The notes under the pieces were generated by a model. It made no database searches. It had not been told where the DNA came from and worked only from the letters and a program-made list of their open reading frames with translations. Positions 1-6,500 of a stretch of DNA of 10,888 nucleotides are shown piece by piece. Source of the DNA: JBKHBQ01 sp046542305 (GTDB lineage Bacteria > Bacteroidota > Bacteroidia > Bacteroidales > 4484-276); contig JBKHBQ010000131.1 in assembly GCA_046542305.1 (NCBI GenBank), positions 1 through 10,888 on the forward strand, read 5' to 3'. The first letter of the stretch is position 1. Each line of letters opens with the position of its first letter. Both the position numbers and the translations under genes were made by a program.

Positions 1-306
1 GATCTCATCGTCCTTCAAATTCCGGTGACGAAAAATATTCATTATGACATTTTCACCAGGAAGTTGATGAAAAGGTGCTACGCCACAATTCTAACTGCAT
101 CGATGCCTCATGGACAAAGCTCCCCTGAACCTGGCAGCCTTTTCATAGCAATACAACCAAAAGCTGAATTATAATTTTGTGGCGGGGCCTTCAAACTGAT
201 ATGGTAGTTTTCCTTTTTTAAGTACAAAACATTTCCACGCAGTTGAATAAACATCTCTTTGCCGGCCCCAACCTTACGCATCAATCAGTTCTATTGGCAA
301 AATCGA
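1..306. other. Left-edge stretch without a defensible gene
   Basis: I find no convincing gene here. A plus-strand frame is open from the first base to a TAA at 172-174 (57 codons), so it could be the tail of a gene outside the window, but it has no recognisable motif and uses several codons rare elsewhere in the window (CTA, ATA, GGA). On the minus strand an ATG at 40-42 opens a frame that runs off the left edge after 14 codons (MNIFRHRNLKDDEI), which could equally be the start of the next gene downstream of the desaturase. I see no GC-rich hairpin followed by a T-run that would terminate the desaturase transcript. Confidence 0.4.
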
Positions 307-1470
307 TTAAACCGCAGGCGTTTTCATGCTATGCTTTGCCACCACAGCGTTGTTGATATTATTTCCTGTAGCCGCTTTTTCGCCTTCCCTGCCCAGGTTT
401 TTCAGCATTTTAAAGTGATTGTACAGCGCCGATCTGAAATTTGGTTGCACATGGTATGGCACGCCGTACTTCAAAGCTGCTGCTTTTACCATGGGTGAGA
501 GCTTTTTGTAGTGAACATGGCTGATATTGGGAAACAGGTGATGCTCCACCTGAAAATTCAATCCTCCGATCAGCCAGGTCAACAGCCTGTTATCCGGTGC
601 AAAATTGGTGGTGGTTTGCATTTGGTGGATTGCCCAGTTGTTGTCCATATTGCCGTCTTCATCCGGAAGCGGATATTCGGAGGTTGGCATCACATGCGCG
701 GTTTGAAATACGGCGCCCAGGATGAGCCCGGCAGTAAAATGCATGGCCACAAAAAATAAAACCGTCCAGTACCACGCGATAGGCAGCAATATGATAGGAG
801 CTATCAGAAAAATTGCATAGTACAGAAATTTTGAAACGATCAGGTCGGTCATCAGCCTGCCAAATTTGTTGTGTCCATCCAACGGGGCATTTTCTCTGTG
901 ATAGCGGATCAATTGCTGAAAATCTTTACTGGTGATCCAGGTAAGGGTCATCAGGCCGTACAGAAACCATGCATACCATTGCTGGTAACGGTTGATCCTG
1001 TAAACGGGCTTATGTGGCGACAACCTCAGGATTCCTACCGGATCGATATCCTCATCATGGCCCTCGATATTGGTGAAGCCATGGTGAAGCGTATTGTGCT
1101 GGTACTTCCAGGTAGCCGGAAAGCCGCCCAGGAAATACAGGGATTTACCCATGAGTTTATTAAGTTTTTGGTTTTCTGACAAAGCCCCGTGGTTGGCATC
1201 ATGCATCAGTACCATGCCAATGCCTGCCATTCCGGCGCCCATCAGCAGCCAGCCCGTTAAAATGAGCGGAAGGGAAGTAATAATGCCGGTCATCATTAGT
1301 GCGAAAGGTAGCAGATAAAGCATGATCATAAAACCTGCTTTGGGTATCACACTGCTGTTTCCCGCTTTCGAAATCCGGTTTGATTTAAAATATTCCTGAA
1401 CTTCTTTCCTGAGTTCCGTAATGAACTCAGGTTTATATTTTGGTGAAAATTTTATGCGTTGTGCTGTCAT
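307..1470 (-). CDS. Membrane fatty acid desaturase (acyl-CoA/front-end desaturase-like)
   Basis: This 387-residue integral membrane di-iron desaturase would introduce a cis double bond into an acyl chain, using O2 and an external electron donor. All three histidine boxes are present: HDANH at residues 90-94, HNTLHH at 125-130 and QVEHH at 307-311. The Q in the third box is the hallmark of front-end (delta-5/delta-6, linoleoyl-CoA type) desaturases. Hydrophobic segments lie at about 46-88, 165-182 and 213-255. No cytochrome b5 domain is fused at either end, so electrons must come from a separate ferredoxin or cytochrome. The C-terminal ~28 residues are polar and low in complexity. The ATG at 1470 puts box 1 at the usual distance; no Shine-Dalgarno is visible. 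The radical SAM gene lies 148 bases upstream on the same strand. Regiospecificity and true substrate cannot be read from the sequence. Confidence 0.9.
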   Translation of the reverse strand: MTAQRIKFSPKYKPEFITELRKEVQEYFKSNRISKAGNSSVIPKAGFMIMLYLLPFALMMTGIITSLPLILTGWLLMGAGMAGIGMVLMHDANHGALSENQKLNKLMGKSLYFLGGFPATWKYQHNTLHHGFTNIEGHDEDIDPVGILRLSPHKPVYRINRYQQWYAWFLYGLMTLTWITSKDFQQLIRYHRENAPLDGHNKFGRLMTDLIVSKFLYYAIFLIAPIILLPIAWYWTVLFFVAMHFTAGLILGAVFQTAHVMPTSEYPLPDEDGNMDNNWAIHQMQTTTNFAPDNRLLTWLIGGLNFQVEHHLFPNISHVHYKKLSPMVKAAALKYGVPYHVQPNFRSALYNHFKMLKNLGREGEKAATGNNINNAVVAKHSMKTPAV

Positions 1471-1618
1471 GTTTTTTATTTATGGATTGCGCCGGTTCTT
1501 ATCAGTTTTGTTCCCGGCAAGTGAATAAAAAGTAATAAAGTACCCGGACATGAAATTTGTTCATTATCCCGGTATCTCATTTGCGCTTGTTTGTTTTGTC
1601 ACCTGTACACCTGGTTTC

Positions 1619-3112
1619 CTATATCCTGGCACTGCGTAAACCGTACACCGTGCGAAAATGATATCCGTATACGGTGAAGGTAACAGCATCGGTAAACAAC
1701 GACGGCCTTCTGACGATGGTCCACAGGATGAATTTCCAGTACTCCCGTCTGCCCTTGTTGAGTAATCCGATAATAAAAATGGATTTAATAAATGCCATCA
1801 GGCGCGAAAAATTAATTTTTTTTCTGCTGCTGTCTTTTCGTTTGTAGTTCAGCAACAGTTGCCTTGTTCTTTTATAGTAGGGTTTAGCGTTGTAAATGTT
1901 CCGGATAATATTCTGGTACCCTTCCAGAAGAATGTCTTTGTTCATTTTGGGTAAAAAATTCATCGACATGTCGGTGTTGCTGCCGGTGGCTTCTTCTGTA
2001 AGGCGATTTTCGGCTGCCATCCGGTGATAGAGTCTGGTGTTTTTGGGAGCGTTGAGCAAGCCCACCATAGCAGCCACAATGCCGCTTTGGTTGATAAAGT
2101 CGATCTGACGCTGAAAGATGCCGGGTTCATCGCTGTCGAATCCAACAATAAATCCTCCCGATACCTGAATGCCCGACTGCTGAATTTTCTTTACGCTTTC
2201 CAGCAGGTCTCTTTTTTCGTTTTGAATTTTATTGCATTCATGCAGCGAAACCTCATCCGGGGTTTCTATGCCCACGAATGTGGAGTTGAAGCCCGTATCG
2301 GTGAGCAATTGCATGAGTTCTTCATCATCGGCAAGGTCGATGGACGATTGAATATTGAATGAAAACGGATAGCCGTGTTCGTGCATCCATGTATTCATCG
2401 CAGGCAGTAGGTGCTTTTTGATCTTTTTGGTTTGCCCGATAAAATTGTCATCCACAATGGATACTGGTCCGCGCCAGCCCTGATCATAAATGGCCTGAAG
2501 TTCGGCGAGCACTTGTTCGTTCGACTTCATGCGGACTTTGTGACCCAGCAGGGCCGTGATCTCACAGAAATCACAATCGTAAGGACAACCTCTCGACACC
2601 TGAAGATTCATAAATGCATAATCCTGCAGGTTAAGCAGATGATAATCGGGAACCGGGCTGTTGCTCAGGTCGGCAAAAGCAGTAGTCTGGTAGTATTTTT
2701 TTACCGGTTTCTGCTCATCCAGTTCATGTAGAAATTGGGGAAGGGTGATTTCCGCCTCATTAAGTATAAAATGATCGATTTCAGGATAATTGGCGTGCTC
2801 CTGAGTAAACAGCGGGCCGCCGGCCACCATTTTGGTTCCAAGCTCGCTGCAGGCTCTGATTACATGGTTTACCGATTCTTTTTGCACATACATGGCACTG
2901 ATAAATACATAATCGGCCCAAATAATGTCGGAAGCAGGCAGTGGGTTTACATTGAGATCGATGAGTTTTTTGTTCCAGTGCCCCGGGAGCATGGCCGAAA
3001 CTGTGATAAGTCCGAGTGGCGGTACTGCCGCTTTTTTGGAAATAAATCTCAGGGCGTGCCTGAAGCTCCAGTATGTATCGGGATATTGGGGATAGATCAG
3101 CAGAATGTTCAT
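1619..3112 (-). CDS. B12-binding-type radical SAM protein with DUF4070-like C-terminus
   Basis: A 497-residue radical SAM enzyme of the cobalamin-binding architecture. The N-terminal ~140 residues form a Rossmann-like B12-binding-type domain beginning MNILLIYPQYP, with a GGP turn near residue 98. The classical DxHxxG cobalamin-ligand motif is absent, as is common in this subgroup. The radical SAM domain follows, with the 4Fe-4S motif RGCPYDCDFC (cysteines 176, 180, 183). A segment containing GLLNAPKNTRLYHRM resembles the DUF4070 region seen in these proteins, and the tail from about 410 is basic with some hydrophobic stretches. Relatives include tailoring enzymes of lipid, hopanoid and bacteriochlorophyll pathways, but the substrate here is unknown. 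I chose the ATG at 3112 over a TTG 33 bases upstream because the B12-type fold starts exactly there. A TAnnTTTG element lies 31 bases upstream. Confidence 0.88.
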   Translation of the reverse strand: MNILLIYPQYPDTYWSFRHALRFISKKAAVPPLGLITVSAMLPGHWNKKLIDLNVNPLPASDIIWADYVFISAMYVQKESVNHVIRACSELGTKMVAGGPLFTQEHANYPEIDHFILNEAEITLPQFLHELDEQKPVKKYYQTTAFADLSNSPVPDYHLLNLQDYAFMNLQVSRGCPYDCDFCEITALLGHKVRMKSNEQVLAELQAIYDQGWRGPVSIVDDNFIGQTKKIKKHLLPAMNTWMHEHGYPFSFNIQSSIDLADDEELMQLLTDTGFNSTFVGIETPDEVSLHECNKIQNEKRDLLESVKKIQQSGIQVSGGFIVGFDSDEPGIFQRQIDFINQSGIVAAMVGLLNAPKNTRLYHRMAAENRLTEEATGSNTDMSMNFLPKMNKDILLEGYQNIIRNIYNAKPYYKRTRQLLLNYKRKDSSRKKINFSRLMAFIKSIFIIGLLNKGRREYWKFILWTIVRRPSLFTDAVTFTVYGYHFRTVYGLRSARI

Positions 3113-3142
3113 TGTTTTAAAAAATTTCAGAAATGATAACAA

Positions 3143-3150
3143 CAAAATTA
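3143..3150 (-). promoter_or_regulatory. Putative -7 element (TAATTTTG) for the radical SAM gene
   Basis: Read on the minus strand, this is an exact match to the Bacteroidota -7 consensus TAnnTTTG. Its 3' end lies 30 bases before the ATG at 3112. About 20 bases upstream (around 3171-3174) there is only TTTT, an imperfect -33 element. If correct, the radical SAM gene, perhaps with the desaturase, can be transcribed independently of the LytTR gene. Confidence 0.4.
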
Positions 3151-3218
3151 TTCTGCTTCTTACTACATTGAAAATTTTTGGGATAAAACAGGCTGCTAAT
3201 GTGGTGCAGGGATCAATC

Positions 3219-3263
3219 CAGGGGCAGGCGACAAACTGTCGTGGTGAGTGTCATTCGCCCCTG
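3219..3263. repeat. Inverted repeat enclosing a small hairpin, downstream of the LytTR gene
   Basis: The 7-base arms CAGGGGC (3219-3225) and GCCCCTG (3257-3263) are perfect inverted repeats. Between them is a second perfect hairpin, CGACA / AAC / TGTCG (3229-3241). The right arm ends three bases before the LytTR stop codon. There is no T-run on the minus-strand exit side, so it does not look like a standard intrinsic terminator. It could be an RNA structure or a protein-binding site between the two genes, or chance. Confidence 0.35.
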
Positions 3264-3265
3264 AA

Positions 3266-4108
3266 TCATATTAATTCCCTGACCCTGAGCAGATATTGCC
3301 GCGATACCGGCAGCTTTTCTTCATGCTCTTTAAGTGCAAGCCAGTAGGTGGTATTTTTTCTTTCGACGCGGTGGGCATAGTGCATGTTTACAATGCATGT
3401 GCGATGAATGCGTACAAAAAACGGATGTGGCTTGAGCTGGAATTCAATATTTTTCAAGGTGTTTCGAAGCAGGTGTTTTTTGAATACATCGCCCTCGCGA
3501 TAGGCAACTTCAATATAATTGTCGGCCGACCGGATGAATACCACTTCGGCAAGGATGAGTTCAAGAAGTTCATTGCCACTTTCCGATGCAAAGCTGATGG
3601 TGCTGGTAAGATGATCATCGCTGTAAAGTTTTATTTTCTGCCGCAGATGGCTTATTTCGCCGGTCAGGGCGTTGTTTTGCCGGTGAAGTTCGAAGATCAT
3701 ATCTTTTATGTGCAATATAACAGCCGGAGCAAGGCAAATCAGCGCTGCCTTAAACATCAGGTGAAAACTGATTTCCACGCCTCCGACATATCGCAGGTAA
3801 AAAGCATATGCCACTGAAGTTAAGGACCAGATAAGAAAACCCGTCAGGTAAAGCGGCCATTCCATTTTTTCGTGTTCCACTTCAGGGTCGTTGTGCCAGA
3901 TAGGAATGATCAGCCGGATTGTGACCATCAGGAAAAATACGATCCCTGCCAGTCCCGCGACAAATAGCAACCGGTTGTTAAAATCGAAATCGTCCAACTG
4001 GAAAGGCTGGAAAAACAGGATAAAGAGAAATATCCCGAAAGAAATACTTAAAAACAAGCCCAGATCGCGTTTAAAAACCTGTAATAGATGATTGAGCCGG
4101 GTATTCAT
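3266..4108 (-). CDS. Membrane-anchored LytTR-family transcriptional regulator
   Basis: This is a 280-residue protein in two parts. The N-terminal half has four predicted membrane helices at about residues 16-34, 47-69, 85-105 and 113-133. A short helical, probably coiled-coil linker follows (about 139-161). The C-terminal ~100 residues (about 180-278) are a LytTR DNA-binding domain, recognisable from VFIRSADNYIEV, LRNTLKNIE, FVRIHRTCIVN and LPVSRQYL in the expected order. No response-regulator receiver domain is present, so it is not a classical two-component regulator; the membrane half presumably senses or tethers. Membrane-LytTR proteins of this shape are frequent in Bacteroidota. The start ATG at 4108 sits 27 bases from an exact TAnnTTTG promoter element. 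The gene is co-oriented with the radical SAM gene, 153 bases downstream. The signal and the targets are unknown. Confidence 0.88.
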   Translation of the reverse strand: MNTRLNHLLQVFKRDLGLFLSISFGIFLFILFFQPFQLDDFDFNNRLLFVAGLAGIVFFLMVTIRLIIPIWHNDPEVEHEKMEWPLYLTGFLIWSLTSVAYAFYLRYVGGVEISFHLMFKAALICLAPAVILHIKDMIFELHRQNNALTGEISHLRQKIKLYSDDHLTSTISFASESGNELLELILAEVVFIRSADNYIEVAYREGDVFKKHLLRNTLKNIEFQLKPHPFFVRIHRTCIVNMHYAHRVERKNTTYWLALKEHEEKLPVSRQYLLRVRELI

Positions 4109-4134
4109 AAATGGCAGTGATTATGCATTTCCAC

Positions 4135-4142
4135 CAAAGATA
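4135..4142 (-). promoter_or_regulatory. Putative -7 element (TATCTTTG) for the LytTR gene
   Basis: On the minus strand this is an exact TAnnTTTG match, ending 26 bases before the ATG at 4108 and predicting a short leader. No TTTG is found at the -33 position; that area is instead occupied by a 14-base perfect palindrome (4156-4169), which could mean activator- or repressor-dependent control. Confidence 0.5.
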
Positions 4143-4155
4143 TGGAATTTTTATG

Positions 4156-4169
4156 AAATGAATTCATTT
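4156..4169. repeat. 14-base perfect palindrome over the -33 region of the LytTR promoter
   Basis: The sequence AAATGAATTCATTT is identical on both strands. It lies 13 bases upstream of the predicted -7 element of the LytTR gene and covers where a -33 element would be. A perfect 14-base palindrome is expected by chance roughly once in 16 kb, so one in a window of this size is not remarkable by itself; its position is the argument for an operator. Confidence 0.35.
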
Positions 4170-4189
4170 TACTTGGGTTGGTAATATAA

Positions 4190-4224
4190 AAAAAGCCCGA
4201 CAACCAAAGGCAGTCGGGCTTTTT
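4190..4224 (-). terminator. Intrinsic terminator of the tRNA gene
   Basis: A 12-base-pair perfect stem is formed by AAAAAGCCCGAC (4190-4201) and GTCGGGCTTTTT (4213-4224) around an 11-base loop. In minus-strand transcription, its exit side gives a run of seven T (4188-4194). It lies 10 bases beyond the tRNA 3' end. It is symmetric enough to work in both directions, but nothing on the plus strand upstream needs it. Confidence 0.85.
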
Positions 4225-4234
4225 GCAGTTCCGG

Positions 4235-4308
<74 letters not shown>

Positions 4309-4361
4309 ATTGGTACACCTTTTAAAGAACGACGTTTACACATTTTTCGCGAAACGGGCTG

Positions 4362-4369
4362 CAAAAATA
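4362..4369 (-). promoter_or_regulatory. Putative -7 element (TATTTTTG) for the tRNA gene
   Basis: On the minus strand this matches TAnnTTTG exactly, with its end 53 bases before the mature tRNA 5' end. That implies a leader of about 45 bases removed by RNase P. The predicted leader contains the 10-base palindrome TTTCGCGAAA (4345-4354). No clean TTTG is present at the expected -33 spacing, so the assignment is moderate. Confidence 0.4.
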
Positions 4370-4539
4370 GTAAACTTCTTAAACCAACCGTAAATTCGTG
4401 ATGATTTTTTTCCTTTCCCGCAGTAATGTGGTTGTGTATCGTGTCCTGGTCAGTTACATTATCTGTATCCTGCATCGGAGCAAGGCGCCAATCACTTTTT
4501 TTTGCATCTTTGCTCTCGGTCATTAAACCTCATGTCCTT

Positions 4540-6414
4540 ATGAAAATCAAGAAAGCCAGAATCCGCGAGATGATCGCCAAAATCGAACTGATCATCGATT
4601 CCGCCAATCATTTGGAAGAACAGTATGCCAGCCACATCAGCCGCGTACATCCCGATTTTAAGCGCAGCGCCGTCAACCTGGTGCATTACATGGCACTTCG
4701 CAAGCACGACATCAACAAATTGCAGGAATCGCTCAGGGATATGGGCCTGACGCCGTTCGACCACCTCGAATCGCACGTGATGCGCAGCCTGCTGCTCACC
4801 CGGACTATCCTACAGCGACTGATCGGCGAAGTTTATCCTGTAAGCGAGCGAAAAACCATATCGGTGAAGCGAAGCCGCAAAATATTGAGCTACAACACGC
4901 AGTCGCTGTTCGGGCGAAAAGCCAAGAAGCGTCGTACACGAATTATGGTCACCATGCCTTCGGAAGCTGCGGAGGAAGATGTCGTGGTGGGTCGCTTCAT
5001 TAAATCGGGGATGAATTGTGCACGTATCAATTGCGCGCACGACAACCCGGATATCTGGAAAAGAATGATCGATAACCTGCAATCGGCGTCGGCGCGGCTG
5101 GGCAAGGATTGCCGGGTGATGATGGATCTCGGAGGCCCGAAGTTGCGCACAGGCCCGATGATGGAAGGCCCTAAGGTGATCCATATCCAACCCAAACGCG
5201 ACGATCTTGGCAATGCCGTGAAACCTGCGCTGCTGTGGCTGGCGCCCCCGGCTGTGCTTCCTCCGGGCGAAGCCGATGCGATGATTCCGGTGGATGCGGC
5301 CTGGCTGAAAAAAATCAAACGCGGCGATGTGGTGCATTTCACCGATTCGAGGGATAAAAAATGTTCGTTTGAGATCGTGCGCAAGCAGGGCGAAGGCAAA
5401 TGGGCGCTTTGCTACGATTCTACCTACATCACCACCGGCACGGAGTTCATTCTGCGGAAAGAAAACCAGGAAGCGCAGGAGATGGTGGCGGTAGGCGAAC
5501 TGTTGCCTTTGGAACAATTTATCGTGCTTAAGCCCGGCGACAACCTGATCCTGCACAAGGATCAGCGTCCCGGCGAACCTGCCGTATACGACCAGCAGGG
5601 AAAGTTGTCCGCACCGGCGCACATTGCCTGTACCATGCACGAGATTTTCGACGACGTGAAGCCCGGTGAACCTATCCTGTTCGACGATGGCAGAATCGAA
5701 GGCGTGATTCAGGAGGTGAAAGAAAATGAGATCGTGGTGAAGGTGGTAAATGCCAAAGAAACCGGCACCAAACTCCGGGCTGAAAAAGGCATTAACCTGC
5801 CCCTGACGGAGCTCAGCTTTAGCGGTCTTACAGAAAAAGACCGCGAGGATCTTGAATTTGTTGTGCAGCATGCCCATGGGGTGAATATGTCGTTTGTTAA
5901 TGATGTGGATGATGTAAAAGGTCTGCTGGCAGAATTCGAAAAACTCGGCAGAGAGGTAGGCGTGATCCTGAAGATTGAAACGCGCAAAGGTTACCGCAAC
6001 CTGCCGTTGATCCTGCTTGAAGCCATGCGGGTTCATCCCGTAGGGGTAATGATTGCCCGCGGCGACCTGGCTGTGGAGATTGGCTGGGACAACATGGCCC
6101 TGGTGCAGGAGGAGATCCTGCGCGTTTGCGAGGCTGCACATATTCCTGACATCTGGGCCACCCAGGTGCTGGAAAATCTGGCTAAAAAAGGCATTCCGTC
6201 GAGGGCAGAAATTACCGACGCCGGCATGTCGCAGCGCGCCGAATGTGTGATGCTGAACAAGGGTGCACAGATCAGCAAGGCAATTAAAATGCTTAACAAA
6301 ATTCTCCGCAGCATGCAGGAGGTGAGCAAGAAAAAGGAATCCGTGCTGCCACAGCTTACGCTGGCCGATGAACTGCTGCTTTACAACCGCGAGATCGAAG
6401 AAAATTACGGCTGA
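4540..6414 (+). CDS. Divergent pyruvate-kinase-like protein with N-terminal extension and no C domain
   Basis: This 624-residue protein has a pyruvate kinase catalytic core in a non-standard architecture. Residues 1-130 are a helical extension with NLVHYMALRKHDINKLQ (46-62), a pattern I associate with a group of long pyruvate-kinase-like proteins. Core motifs follow: ARINCAH (161-167), MDLGGPKLRTG (195-205), KGINLPL (416-422), LTEKDREDL (430-438), ILKIE (476-480), ARGDLAVEI (506-514) and ATQVLEN (540-546). The catalytic Lys (K478), the metal ligands E480 and D509, and the active-site Thr (T541) are kept. The usual MLSGET is changed to MLNKGA (571-576), and the protein stops about 50 residues later, so the allosteric C domain is missing. 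The B domain is roughly 120 residues longer than normal. I chose the ATG at 4540 because the extension motif starts there; an in-frame ATG at 4426 would add a non-matching hydrophobic stretch. Whether it makes pyruvate and ATP is uncertain. Confidence 0.85.
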   Translation: MKIKKARIREMIAKIELIIDSANHLEEQYASHISRVHPDFKRSAVNLVHYMALRKHDINKLQESLRDMGLTPFDHLESHVMRSLLLTRTILQRLIGEVYPVSERKTISVKRSRKILSYNTQSLFGRKAKKRRTRIMVTMPSEAAEEDVVVGRFIKSGMNCARINCAHDNPDIWKRMIDNLQSASARLGKDCRVMMDLGGPKLRTGPMMEGPKVIHIQPKRDDLGNAVKPALLWLAPPAVLPPGEADAMIPVDAAWLKKIKRGDVVHFTDSRDKKCSFEIVRKQGEGKWALCYDSTYITTGTEFILRKENQEAQEMVAVGELLPLEQFIVLKPGDNLILHKDQRPGEPAVYDQQGKLSAPAHIACTMHEIFDDVKPGEPILFDDGRIEGVIQEVKENEIVVKVVNAKETGTKLRAEKGINLPLTELSFSGLTEKDREDLEFVVQHAHGVNMSFVNDVDDVKGLLAEFEKLGREVGVILKIETRKGYRNLPLILLEAMRVHPVGVMIARGDLAVEIGWDNMALVQEEILRVCEAAHIPDIWATQVLENLAKKGIPSRAEITDAGMSQRAECVMLNKGAQISKAIKMLNKILRSMQEVSKKKESVLPQLTLADELLLYNREIEENYG

Positions 6415-6500
6415 TACCGCACAGGCCTCTTTGATTTGATGCTGAAATTTTTTACTTTTAAAATTGAATGCCCTATTGTTGGTCGTCCCCCGGTCAGCTT

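Noticed and set aside
1600..1613. Direct repeat CACCTG-TA-CACCTG downstream of the radical SAM gene
   Set aside because: It is too short to distinguish from chance and has no partner element or hairpin; no function is claimed.
3113..3145. TTG-started longer radical SAM protein
   Set aside because: The B12-type domain begins exactly at the ATG at 3112 and the extension would cover the predicted -7 element.
3296..3817. A 173-codon plus-strand frame opposite the LytTR gene
   Set aside because: The LytTR domain and membrane helices on the minus strand explain the region; the frame shows no motif of its own.
4426..4539. N-terminal extension of the pyruvate-kinase-like protein, looking like a signal peptide
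   Set aside because: The extra 38 residues match nothing in the extension motif, overlap the likely promoter region, and the ATG at 4540 begins a typical charged helical N-terminus.
4810..6141. A 443-codon open frame on the minus strand opposite the pyruvate-kinase-like gene
   Set aside because: It has no recognisable motif, is rich in His/Phe/Arg typical of antisense translation, and the plus strand carries clear kinase motifs throughout.
6415..6500. Bidirectional terminator between the pyruvate-kinase-like gene and hypB
   Set aside because: The region is AT-rich with TTTTAAAA but has no GC-rich stem.
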